Virus record (IMG/VR): IMGVR_UViG_3300024518_002307
Span: 1-50,438 of that record
From: a virus
Strand: one strand, 5' to 3'
Length of the DNA stretch: 50,438 bases
Part shown: positions 21,612 through 28,078 of the stretch, piece after piece
How positions within the stretch are numbered: position 1 is the first letter of the stretch
Layout: every line of letters begins with the position of its first letter
Made by a program: the position numbers and the translations under genes
Notes under the pieces: model-generated
The model's database searches: none
What the model was told of the DNA's origin: nothing
What the model saw: the letters and a program-made list of their open reading frames with translations, nothing else

Positions 21612-21851
21612 ATGAACACACTAAAACGTAAGCTTTTATTGGAAGGTGCCGTGATGAACATTCAACGTGCAAACTACGCAGCGGCACGAGGTAAAGTAAC
21701 CCATGCAAACCAGCACCCTTCCCGGTTGCGTGCCTCCGGTACTAAGCGCGGCGATCTCATGAATGAATGCCGTACAGCTAAGCGGGAGCTTAGGGCACAG
21801 TGTGTGCGCGTACATGTGCTGTTAAGGACAATCCAAGGGGTGCGGACGTGA
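21612..21851 (+). CDS. Small basic hypothetical protein
   Basis: 79 residues rich in Arg, Lys and Ala (MNTLKRKLLLEGAVMNIQRA, KRELRAQCVRVHVLL), pI clearly high, possibly nucleic-acid binding. It starts 3 bp after the upstream stop and its own stop overlaps the next GTG start. Confidence 0.5.
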   Translation: MNTLKRKLLLEGAVMNIQRANYAAARGKVTHANQHPSRLRASGTKRGDLMNECRTAKRELRAQCVRVHVLLRTIQGVRT

Positions 21852-22105
21852 TCTGCTTCAGCAACCTACCCAAGTTCGAACATGATTGCGATCATTGCAT
21901 CTTTTTAGGTCACGTGTGCGACCATGATCTGTACTACCACGCAGGTACGCGAACGAGTAAAAACACGTATCCAGGCGAAACCGTAATTGCTCGCTGGGGA
22001 AATTCGGGAAGTGAGTATTCCTCAGGTAGAGAATTTGCCAAAGGTATACACGCACATCTAACTATTGCACTCCAGCTTGCACGCATAGGAGGCCATAAAA
22101 CGTGA
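21848..22105 (+). CDS. Conserved small phage protein
   Basis: 85 residues from the GTG at 21848, chosen for its GTGA overlap with the previous stop. Contains LPKFEHDCDHCIFLG and TVIARWGNSGSEYSSG, the pattern of a small family (FEHDC..C.FLG) found in many phages and mobile elements. Function unknown. Confidence 0.65.
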   Translation: MICFSNLPKFEHDCDHCIFLGHVCDHDLYYHAGTRTSKNTYPGETVIARWGNSGSEYSSGREFAKGIHAHLTIALQLARIGGHKT

Positions 22106-22374
22106 GTAGGTTATGCGAAGCGTACACACGCGGCGGCGGTACTCAACTTGTAACATTCGACCGTGGTTCACTTGTTGCCAATAAATCAGCGTTACACACA
22201 CTCACAAAGGAATATGGGCTACCGTCCGTTGATCTGTCAACGCTGCGTATGCGGGAATACTATCCGCGCTATATCAAGGACCAAGAAGCGACGAGCGCAG
22301 CACAAAAGGAGCGGGAGCGTACCCCCGCCCTTGAGGGCGGAACACTCGCGCAGCAAAGCGAGCAAGTGTTATGA
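22102..22374 (+). CDS. Hypothetical protein
   Basis: 90 residues from a GTG that overlaps the upstream stop (GTGA). Polar, helical C-terminal half (DQEATSAAQKERERTPALEGG). No motif. The stop overlaps the next start (ATGA). Confidence 0.5.
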   Translation: MSRLCEAYTRGGGTQLVTFDRGSLVANKSALHTLTKEYGLPSVDLSTLRMREYYPRYIKDQEATSAAQKERERTPALEGGTLAQQSEQVL

Positions 22375-22478
22375 TAGTCACAGCTATCACAATCTGCGCC
22401 TTCACCGTCGTAATGCTCAGCGGCGAAATCATTAAATACTATCGGCCGGGATTACTTCGACCTGCCAGCAAGTTATAA
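22371..22478 (+). CDS. 35-residue membrane peptide, last gene of the operon
   Basis: One hydrophobic span (IVTAITICAFTVVMLSG) followed by a short basic tail. ATGA overlap with the upstream gene and a terminator 25 bp downstream support it as a real gene. Confidence 0.45.
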   Translation: MIVTAITICAFTVVMLSGEIIKYYRPGLLRPASKL

Positions 22479-22502
22479 CCCTTCCTTTCCTCCTCCTTTT
22501 AG

Positions 22503-22525
22503 CCCCATTCTGATATGGGGTTTTT
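22503..22525 (+). terminator. Intrinsic terminator of the 20.9-22.5 kb operon
   Basis: CCCCAT-TCTGAT-ATGGGG followed by TTTTT and CTTT. A 6-bp G+C-rich stem and U-run in the correct orientation. Confidence 0.8.
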
Positions 22526-22648
22526 CTTTGCCTATCTTTCCCCAATTCGATCAGATCGTAGCCTTAACACCTAATTCTTGCTCGTCTAAGCTCGCCTGAG
22601 CACTTATCTCGACCTACCCCTACCCTTACCATTGCCCAAATCACAGGC

Positions 22649-22675
22649 AAAAAGAGCCCCGCTCAAGGCGGGGCT
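22649..22675 (-). terminator. Intrinsic terminator of the leftward 25.4-22.7 kb operon
   Basis: On the minus strand AGCCCCGC-CTTGA-GCGGGGCT (8-bp perfect stem) is followed by CTTTTT. Together with the rightward terminator 120 bp away it closes two convergent operons. The bases between them hold nothing else notable. Confidence 0.8.
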
Positions 22676-22700
22676 AAGGTTGGTGCGCTTGTCGAAACTG

Positions 22701-22880
22701 TTAACTGTTGTAAGATTCCGCGCAGCTATCTTCGCAGAATCGTTGGCCTTTCTCTTCTGGCTTAAATTTGGAACCACACCATTTACACTCTACGCTGTAA
22801 TCCTGCCAAGCTATCGGACATCCGTGCTCGTGGCAGTAAATGCCGTTTATCATTAAAGCTTCACATTGTGTGCACATCAT
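22701..22880 (-). CDS. Zinc-finger protein
   Basis: 59 residues starting directly after the upstream stop (TAAATG, GGAG five bases before). Cys/His pairs: CTQC, CHEHGC, CKWCG and C-x4-C near the end, in the order of a small phage family with the KWCGxxFKPEEKGQ segment. Probably two zinc sites; function unknown. It is the last gene before a terminator. Confidence 0.6.
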   Translation of the reverse strand: MMCTQCEALMINGIYCHEHGCPIAWQDYSVECKWCGSKFKPEEKGQRFCEDSCAESYNS

Positions 22881-23087
22881 TTACTCCATTACTGTTCTGC
22901 GACTGGTGTTACAGTACAACGGTTGCTCGTGTACCCGTTCATACCCTTCGAACCATACACCAGGGCACAGAGTATTCGGATGTGAGCAGTGAGCTTGTGC
23001 TTGTTCCAGGGTTAACCCGCGATGCATTACTTTCCGACGCGCCAGACCACCATGCTTGTAAAAGGAATATCTGATTATCTGATACAT
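22881..23087 (-). CDS. Conserved small phage protein (GLTLEQAQAHC family)
   Basis: 68 residues with MYQIIRYSFYKHG at the start, RGLTLEQAQAHCSHPNT in the middle and WFEGYE near the end, a pattern common to a small family in environmental phages. Function unknown. The stop is immediately followed by the next start. Confidence 0.65.
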   Translation of the reverse strand: MYQIIRYSFYKHGGLARRKVMHRGLTLEQAQAHCSHPNTLCPGVWFEGYERVHEQPLYCNTSRRTVME

Positions 23088-23371
23088 TATTCTATATCCT
23101 CCAATAGAGCTTGCGCAATCTCATACCAATTTACCTCATGCAGCGCACCATTGAATATATCAGCGAAAAAGGAAGCTTGATCAGGCATCCATTCTTCCGC
23201 TAATTGTTCAAAATACTGCTCTATCTCTTTGCCCAAATCATAAGCATTCGCACCATTGGCCGCTTGATGCTGTGCCATTTCCTGGAAATAGTGATAACTG
23301 CCTTCATCGTTATCCATCCACAGCTTGCAGTTCCACGTTTCGTAATTAGTCCAGCCGTTGTATCTACTCAT
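23087..23371 (-). CDS. Conserved protein with NGWTNYETWN motif
   Basis: 94 residues from the ATG at 23371 (ATGA overlap). The opening YNGWTNYETWNCKLWMDND is the hallmark of a small family widespread in phages, plasmids and archaea (recalled as DUF7249). The rest is helical and acidic. Function unknown. Confidence 0.7.
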   Translation of the reverse strand: MSRYNGWTNYETWNCKLWMDNDEGSYHYFQEMAQHQAANGANAYDLGKEIEQYFEQLAEEWMPDQASFFADIFNGALHEVNWYEIAQALLEDIE

Positions 23372-23601
23372 TTCCAAGTGTCCATTGGATAAAACTGCAT
23401 ACGATAGACAACAAACTCCCCTTTCCTTTTCATTAACTTATTTTGTTTGTTCATTACGTCGCGTGCTTTCCACGCGGCCTTTTGTGTTGCGTGTGTTTCG
23501 ACAGCACGAGCAAACAGATCATTGAATTTGATAGCGACGATATAATCATCGTTTGCATTGCAAGCATTCTCGTTTATATCAAGTGGCATGTTTATATTCA
23601 T
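23368..23601 (-). CDS. Hypothetical protein
   Basis: 77 residues, mixed alpha/beta, basic middle (KAAWKARDVMNKQNKLMKRK). It sits between the beta-solenoid gene and the NGWTNYETW gene; no motif recognised. Confidence 0.5.
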   Translation of the reverse strand: MNINMPLDINENACNANDDYIVAIKFNDLFARAVETHATQKAAWKARDVMNKQNKLMKRKGEFVVYRMQFYPMDTWK

Positions 23602-23633
23602 ACACTGGTATTCCTTTTTAATAGCAGGGTTAC

Positions 23634-24338
23634 TTACAAGCCTAAAGCTCCAAGAACTTTTATTAGCTTTTCGAAATCATTCCAATTACCACCCATATTC
23701 TCAATTTGCTCGCGTGTAAACGCTCGCCATTTTTTTGCGGTATATTGCTTACATCCTATCGATACATACTTATCCCCTACAATTACAGTATAAAAAGGAC
23801 CAGTGATAACAATGGGGGATTTTTTGCAGTTTTCATCCCCAAACACCTCAGCATTCCCAAACACCCGAGCATCCCCAGACACCCGAGCATCCCCATACAC
23901 CCGAGCATTCCCATACACCTCAGCATCCCCAAACACCCAAGCATTCCCAAACACCCGAGCATTCCCATACACCTCAGCATCCCCAAACACCTGAGCATCC
24001 CCAAACACCTCAGCATCCCCAAACACCTGAGCATTCCCAAACACCCGAGCATCCCCATACACCCGAGCATCCCCAAACACCTGAGCATTCCCAAACACCC
24101 GAGCATCCCCATACACCCGAGCATCCCCATACACCCGAGCATTCCCATACACCTCAGCATCCCCAAACACCCAAGCATTCCCACTTTGATTTAAATTGTT
24201 TTCACTTTCGACAAAACCTCCAGTCTCTCCTTTTTTCACTGTACCAAAAGAAATCAAAGCACGAATTCTGTAAAGCGTTTTTGTACCAAAGACAATTTTG
24301 GTTTCACTCGTAAGTTCGTATTTATTAGGTGTATTCAT
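23634..24338 (-). CDS. Left-handed beta-helix (hexapeptide-repeat) protein
   Basis: 234 residues. An N-terminal beta domain ([20 protein letters not shown]) leads into about 18 copies of a six-residue unit of the form V/A-x-G-[DN]-A-x (for example [12 protein letters not shown], residues 54-165), the pattern of a left-handed parallel beta-helix. A C-terminal domain ([18 protein letters not shown]) follows. Phage proteins with the [18 protein letters not shown] opening are common and of unknown function. The repeats make the coding DNA highly repetitive, and copy number probably varies between relatives. Confidence 0.7.
   Translation of the reverse strand: MNTPNKYELTSETKIVFGTKTLYRIRALISFGTVKKGETGGFVESENNLNQSGNAWVFGDAEVYGNARVYGDARVYGDARVFGNAQVFGDARVYGDARVFGNAQVFGDAEVFGDAQVFGDAEVYGNARVFGNAWVFGDAEVYGNARVYGDARVSGDARVFGNAEVFGDENCKKSPIVITGPFYTVIVGDKYVSIGCKQYTAKKWRAFTREQIENMGGNWNDFEKLIKVLGALGL
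23826..24183 (-). repeat. Tandem 18-bp repeats within the beta-helix gene
   Basis: About 20 imperfect copies of an 18-bp unit (plus strand CCCAAACACCTGAGCATC-like) encode two turns' worth of hexapeptide motif each. Variation is limited to a few positions (TAC/AAC, CGA/TGA/TCA), so unequal crossing-over is likely. Confidence 0.8.
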
Positions 24339-24628
24339 ATTTTATCCCCTACAAATGTAGATATGAAATGATTAGATGACAGCATTGTTGCCGTGTAGTT
24401 ATCCAGGGAGATAAGGAACGCGGGACAATCCCTTCCGTTAAGTTGTGTGTATTGAGGCAATCGAGCAGTAGCCTGTCTCAGGTTGCTCGGTTCACTTCCG
24501 TATAGATACAAATGAGCAGCGGGATAGACAATACCCGTATAGATCAATGCTCGCGACTGGTTGGTAAGTTGCGGAACATTACTTACCAGAGATAGTGCGA
24601 GTTTTACTTGCTTTTCTAAGTTATCCAT
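24335..24628 (-). CDS. Hypothetical protein
   Basis: 97 residues, soluble, helical N-terminus (LEKQVKLALSLVSNV) and Tyr/Leu-rich middle. It joins the downstream gene by an ATGA overlap. No family recognised. Confidence 0.55.
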   Translation of the reverse strand: MDNLEKQVKLALSLVSNVPQLTNQSRALIYTGIVYPAAHLYLYGSEPSNLRQATARLPQYTQLNGRDCPAFLISLDNYTATMLSSNHFISTFVGDKI

Positions 24629-25349
24629 TATGTGTGGCTCTTACCATGCGCACTAGTCGTGCGTTTTGTTTAGACTCCGCAGCAGACTCCGCAGCAAACT
24701 TCGCAGCAGACCCCGCAGCAGACCTCGTAGCAGACCACGCTGCAGACTCCGCAGCAGACTCCGCAGCAGACCTCGTCGCTGCAGACCACGCTGCAGACCA
24801 CGCAGCAAACTCCGCAGCAAACTCCGCAGCAGACTTCGCAGCAAACTTCGCAGCAGACCACGCAGCAAACTCCGCAGCAGACCACGCAGCAGACTCCGCA
24901 GCAAACTTCGCAGCAGACCACGCAGCAAACTCCGCAGCAGACCACGCAGCAGACTCCGCAGCAAACTTCGCAGCAGACCCCGCAGCAGACTCCGCAGCAA
25001 AATCGCCCCTAAGCCATTGAAGCACTATCGATGGACAATCCCAAGCATCTACAACATCCAACGCACATAACCGCGCAAACTTTCGTAACAACTCCTCACC
25101 ACCGACACGCCATAAAATAGTGCGGTAACCACACACTAATTTATCGTTACCCTTTTCCATAATGGTATCGCAATCAACCCGGCAGATTGTAGAACCGGGT
25201 GCGTATTTCAAAGCATCGATTAATCTTATTGACGCATGTAACCCCGATTCACACATCTTGATATTGCCGTTATAGGCAAGCAATTCCCCATCGGCAGGGA
25301 TAGGGCCACCATTGCGAAGTGTGTCGCCAACAAAATGCCAAGCCTTCAT
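24621..25349 (-). CDS. Conserved phage protein with Ala-rich pentapeptide-like repeats (DUF7666 type)
   Basis: 242 residues. The N-terminal ~110 residues (MKAWHFVGDTLRNGGPIPAD, CESGLHASIRLIDALKYAPG, EELLRKFARLCALDVVDAWD) match a widespread phage domain recalled as DUF7666. The C-terminal half is a long run of five-residue units of the form [FS]AA[EWKG]S (residues ~117-225). Such repeats may form a regular solenoid or helical rod. Function unknown. The DNA is strongly repetitive. Confidence 0.75.
   Translation of the reverse strand: MKAWHFVGDTLRNGGPIPADGELLAYNGNIKMCESGLHASIRLIDALKYAPGSTICRVDCDTIMEKGNDKLVCGYRTILWRVGGEELLRKFARLCALDVVDAWDCPSIVLQWLRGDFAAESAAGSAAKFAAESAAWSAAEFAAWSAAKFAAESAAWSAAEFAAWSAAKFAAKSAAEFAAEFAAWSAAWSAATRSAAESAAESAAWSATRSAAGSAAKFAAESAAESKQNARLVRMVRATHNG
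24674..25005 (-). repeat. Tandem 15-bp repeats within the DUF7666-type gene
   Basis: About 22 copies of a 15-bp unit around GCAGACTCCGCAGCA on the plus strand, with longer 60-bp blocks repeated almost exactly (about 24,835-24,970). The unit length keeps the reading frame, so this is a coding repeat and not a CRISPR array. Confidence 0.8.
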
Positions 25350-25411
25350 CCGAATACCTCATCTTGGCAGATCTGACACATTCCCAGCGATTTGTTACTA
25401 GACTCAGCCAT
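25346..25411 (-). CDS. 21-residue CxxC micro-ORF, first gene of the leftward operon
   Basis: A perfect ribosome site (AAGGAG) precedes the ATG, and the stop overlaps the next start (ATGA). The peptide contains CQIC. It may be a leader peptide for translational coupling or a tiny metal-binding protein. Confidence 0.45.
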   Translation of the reverse strand: MAESSNKSLGMCQICQDEVFG

Positions 25412-25452
25412 TAGAATTCTCCTTCATTTCAATTAGTTACCTCAGCTCGCGA

Positions 25453-25482
25453 ATTATAACACACGCTATTGATTCCCGTCAC
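25453..25482 (-). promoter_or_regulatory. Leftward sigma70 promoter
   Basis: TATAAT (25458-25453 on the minus strand) preceded by TG-rich sequence and a -35 GTGACG at 18 bp. It would drive the 25.4-22.7 kb operon, giving a leader of about 40 nt. Confidence 0.6.
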
Positions 25483-25505
25483 CTGTTCATTTCACATCCC
25501 CGTTC

Positions 25506-25520
25506 ACAAGTTAAACTTGT
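25506..25520. promoter_or_regulatory. Palindromic operator candidate between divergent promoters
   Basis: ACAAGT-TAA-ACTTGT, 6-bp perfect arms, flanked by repeated TTGTTCA/TGAAC sequences. It lies between the leftward promoter and the rightward promoter at 25561, where a single regulator could control both. Confidence 0.45.
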
Positions 25521-25560
25521 TCATTTCTAACAAATCCAAACATTGAACAAAGCTCCAGGG

Positions 25561-25589
25561 TTGACAAAGCCGCTCGAATCTGAAATTAT
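25561..25589 (+). promoter_or_regulatory. Rightward sigma70 promoter of the replication module
   Basis: TTGACA (25561-25566), 17-bp spacer, AATTAT (25584-25589; four of six -10 bases). The start point would be near 25596, about 70 nt before the first gene. Confidence 0.55.
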
Positions 25590-25604
25590 CGCGTTTCGGT
25601 TCCT

Positions 25605-25658
25605 ACCGTTTTTAAGGTTTTTAAGGAAAACGGTAAGAATTCATACCTTTTTAAGGAG
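25605..25658 (+). promoter_or_regulatory. Leader hairpin with three TTTTTAAGG repeats
   Basis: ACCGTTTT and AAAACGGT form an 8-bp stem whose loop carries two overlapping TTTTTAAGG copies. A third copy provides the real ribosome site (AAGGAG) eight bases before the ATG at 25667. The upstream copies look like decoy or standby ribosome sites. Confidence 0.45.
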
Positions 25659-25666
25659 CTGTGATT

Positions 25667-25870
25667 ATGATACCTAAATATCCCGATGTGGTAGTACAAT
25701 TAACAGGAGAAGATGGCAATGCTTTTAGCATTATGGGAACAGTTTCCCGAGAACTGCAAAAACAAGCCAAAGTAGACCAGTCTGTTGTAGATGATTACAT
25801 GGAGGAATCTATGGCTGGCGATTACTATAGTCTGTTAAAAACTGCTATGAAATGGGTAACAGTACTTTAG
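25667..25870 (+). CDS. Conserved small phage protein (LTGEDGNAF family)
   Basis: 67 residues from the ATG at 25667, chosen by the AAGGAG spacing over a GTG at 25661. The segments YPDVVVQLTGEDGNAFSIMG and AGDYYSLLKTAMKWVTV match a small family very common in phages and prophages. Function unknown. First gene of the rightward module. Confidence 0.7.
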   Translation: MIPKYPDVVVQLTGEDGNAFSIMGTVSRELQKQAKVDQSVVDDYMEESMAGDYYSLLKTAMKWVTVL

Positions 25871-25873
25871 AAC

Positions 25874-26110
25874 GTGAAAACTTTGTACACTTTCGATGAA
25901 CTGATCGTAGAGTTTGGTAGCGATTGGTTCTCATCTTTAAACCCTCACTTTACCGATTCATATATCCTCCAGCACGCATACGAGCGCTACTGGGGCAGGA
26001 CTATGCCCTACAGTGAACTTATGCGTGTTTGGGAAGTAGGTTTATCTGATGACGTGTGGCCGAGGTACTTGGATCTGTGGTGGGAAAAATGCGGCGTACT
26101 TGTCGCCTAA
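25874..26110 (+). CDS. Hypothetical protein
   Basis: 78 residues from a GTG three bases after the upstream stop. Aromatic-rich and acidic (ERYWGRTMPYSELMRVWEVG). No motif recognised. Confidence 0.55.
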   Translation: MKTLYTFDELIVEFGSDWFSSLNPHFTDSYILQHAYERYWGRTMPYSELMRVWEVGLSDDVWPRYLDLWWEKCGVLVA

Positions 26111-26131
26111 CTAAAGCAAAGGAGTACTTAT

Positions 26132-26338
26132 ATGTTAACTAAACGAGAAGCGGCAATAATCTCTGCCTATACAGGATTTTTGTTAGGAGATTTCAGTGAT
26201 ATGCATAAGTATATAAAACAGATTATGAAACGATCTGTTTGGACTGTTTGGACTCATGACATGGGCAACAAGAAAGTCTGGGAAGAGATCCAAGCAACAG
26301 CAAAGCCTGACTTTGTAGCCTTGGAGATAGAAACTTAG
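26132..26338 (+). CDS. Conserved small phage protein (LTKREAAIISAYTG family)
   Basis: 68 residues with AAGGAG eight bases upstream. The opening MLTKREAAIISAYTGFLLGD and the end WEEIQATAKPDFVALE define a small family (recalled as DUF7736) found in many phages. Function unknown. Confidence 0.7.
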   Translation: MLTKREAAIISAYTGFLLGDFSDMHKYIKQIMKRSVWTVWTHDMGNKKVWEEIQATAKPDFVALEIET

Positions 26339-26398
26339 ATATTGCAATCAGATAGAAGGCGTGCTAAAATAGCTATTTGCTTCGCTTTCGCTACGCAA

Positions 26399-26432
26399 GC
26401 GAGCATCATAAAAATGCTCGCACTAGCTTTTT
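26399..26432 (+). terminator. Hairpin with delayed U-run (possible terminator)
   Basis: GCGAGCAT-CATAAAA-ATGCTCGC, 8-bp perfect stem, followed after six bases by TTTTT. An upstream arm (CGCTT..AAGCG, about 26382-26402) shares bases with the stem and could form instead, which would allow read-through into the next genes. Confidence 0.5.
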
Positions 26433-26474
26433 CGACGTGATTCACGGGAGTCTCTTTCTATAGGAGTAGAGATT

Positions 26475-26681
26475 ATGAGTACAATTTGTTATGTTATTTG
26501 CTGTAACGATAGCGTTGAGGCTTGTACTACAAACAAAAGTCTAGCCAAAAATTGGCTAGAGGTACTAGCCACAGAGCATTACTTAAGATACAAAGTGAAT
26601 TTTCCCCCTATGACCTACGAAGAATACAGAAAACGTTTGTACTGGCACATGCACGAGACTCCCTTTAAGGAAAAACTATGA
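26475..26681 (+). CDS. Hypothetical protein
   Basis: 68 residues with AGGAG upstream. It begins STICYVICCNDSVEACTTNK, resembling small phage proteins that start with a YVICxNDxxE strand. The stop overlaps the next ATG (ATGA). Confidence 0.55.
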   Translation: MSTICYVICCNDSVEACTTNKSLAKNWLEVLATEHYLRYKVNFPPMTYEEYRKRLYWHMHETPFKEKL

Positions 26682-26872
26682 CAGAACTAAGAAATCCAAC
26701 AGTTGACGATCTGATAGAGGAACTAGCCTTAGACGAGTTCTCGTTGTGCCCCTACTGTGGTGCTAATCCTGAAGAAGAGGAGTATATGTGTACCCAAGAA
26801 TGCGATGTATTCTCTCTGCGTGATGAGAATACTCCTTTCCCTTTAAACTTTGATGAAGACATTTTCCTGTGA
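26678..26872 (+). CDS. Acidic protein with CPYC zinc-binding motif
   Basis: 64 residues, strongly acidic. CPYCG and a later C-x3-C (CTQEC) could bind zinc. Joined to both neighbours by overlaps (ATGA, GTGA). Function unknown. Confidence 0.55.
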   Translation: MTELRNPTVDDLIEELALDEFSLCPYCGANPEEEEYMCTQECDVFSLRDENTPFPLNFDEDIFL

Positions 26873-27072
26873 GAAACCAAGGCATCGAAGAGATATTTGT
26901 AGATGTTACACAGGCGCGTATCTTTATTGCTCAAGCAAAAGCAACAGTGGTGTGGCAGGAGTACATAGATAACCTTTCCCGTAAAAGAGTAGGTACTGCT
27001 ACTTACTATCTGCACCATAAGCAGATACAAGAAGAGTTGAAGAGGATTGACAAGGCGTTGGTAAAGGTGTAA
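26869..27072 (+). CDS. Small helical hypothetical protein
   Basis: 67 residues from the GTG overlapping the upstream stop. Helical and charged (RIFIAQAKATVVWQEYIDNL, KQIQEELKRIDKALV). Last gene before the tRNA-like element. Confidence 0.5.
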   Translation: MRNQGIEEIFVDVTQARIFIAQAKATVVWQEYIDNLSRKRVGTATYYLHHKQIQEELKRIDKALVKV

Positions 27073-27082
27073 TCTGTTTTTG

Positions 27083-27172
27083 GTGTTGTTTGGAACGGCA
27101 ACCGGACACTAGAAGTCACAGGGTCATGCCTACTTGGTGTCACTTCACGTTCGACTCGTGGGCAACACTCCA
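27083..27172 (+). tRNA. tRNA-like gene with an enlarged anticodon arm
   Basis: It fills most of the gap before the primase gene. The ends are canonical: acceptor GTGTTGT/GCAACAC, U73, encoded CCA, and T arm CACG-TTCGACT-CGTG. A five-pair stem GACAC/GTGTC sits where the anticodon stem should be, but encloses 27 nt instead of 7, with an inner AAGT/ACTT stem. No anticodon can be read. It may be a decayed tRNA, a tRNA with a 20-nt insertion, or a tRNA-mimicking regulatory RNA. Confidence 0.45.
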
Positions 27173-27226
27173 CTTTTACTTAGGATTTTATCGTGACTCG
27201 AAAGAACATCATAAAAGTAGTTTTCC

Positions 27227-28078
27227 ATGAAACGTAACATCATCTCCGAGATCAAACTACTTGCACTCGATCTCGCCATTGCAGACTCCCTTCGGGGAGT
27301 CTGCCCTTTTTGTAACGCACGAGAACATTCCTTTACGATAACTCGCAACGAAGAGGGGTTGTTGTACAACTGCTACCGTGATAGCTGTCCCCCAGAAGAT
27401 TCTTCTGGATTCATAGGTACTATGCCTCAGAATGTTCTGGACGTATCTTCTTTCAAGAAGGAGAAAAAGTTTAGGGCTAAACCTTTCAAATACCCTACTA
27501 CCGGCCTTCCTTTAGATATGGAAGAGATACTTTACTCGTTGTACGGATTCATTCCAGTATGTAAATGGGATACGGGCCACTTCCGTCTGGTTTTCGAAGC
27601 ACGAAACTACGAAGGATATACTTACGGCTATGTAGCTAAAGCATTGTCAGGATACACCAGATGGAAGGGACCGAAGTCCGTTAACTACTTCGATACTCCC
27701 GGACCCCACTTGTATTACCCTCCTTTTTTTAAGTCTCCGACAGTACATCTAGGTCCTGGAGGATATCTAAATACTGAAAGTGTAACGATAGTAGAGGACT
27801 GTATCTCTGCTCAGAAAGTGAATGGAGTAGCGTTGCTTGGTACTCACATGACAGATGAGCAAGCGTTAAGCTTGCGTAAACATTTCAATCGCCTTATAAT
27901 AGCGCTTGATCCCGACGCAGCCGCTGCTGCTCAAAGAATATACCGAAAGTACAACCTGTATTTTGATAATATTAGAATACTGGATTTGGACAAAGACCCC
28001 AAGGACACATCCTACGAAGAATGGAACAAAAAATACTCTCAGCATCAATCGACTCCCGAGAAGCCTACGAAACTCTAG
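27227..28078 (+). CDS. DNA primase (TOPRIM) with zinc motif
   Basis: 283 residues. An N-terminal zinc finger is formed by C26, C29 (CPFC), C49 and C54. The TOPRIM domain shows the conserved Glu in VTIVEDCISA (Glu190) and the DxD in IIALDPDAA (Asp228, Asp230). It would lay RNA primers for the family A polymerase encoded 1.2 kb downstream. The size fits compact phage primases without a helicase part; the helicase is a separate gene whose start overlaps this gene by 58 bp. Confidence 0.85.
   Translation: MKRNIISEIKLLALDLAIADSLRGVCPFCNAREHSFTITRNEEGLLYNCYRDSCPPEDSSGFIGTMPQNVLDVSSFKKEKKFRAKPFKYPTTGLPLDMEEILYSLYGFIPVCKWDTGHFRLVFEARNYEGYTYGYVAKALSGYTRWKGPKSVNYFDTPGPHLYYPPFFKSPTVHLGPGGYLNTESVTIVEDCISAQKVNGVALLGTHMTDEQALSLRKHFNRLIIALDPDAAAAAQRIYRKYNLYFDNIRILDLDKDPKDTSYEEWNKKYSQHQSTPEKPTKL

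Noticed and set aside
22163-22435. Cys-containing ORF in the +1 frame of the 22102-22374 gene
   Set aside because: It overlaps two genes linked by GTGA and ATGA overlaps, lacks a ribosome site and its C-terminal half is unlike a folded protein.
24674-25005. Regular short repeats resembling a CRISPR array
   Set aside because: The unit is 15 bp, has no unique spacers and stays in frame within a conserved protein, so it is a coding tandem repeat.
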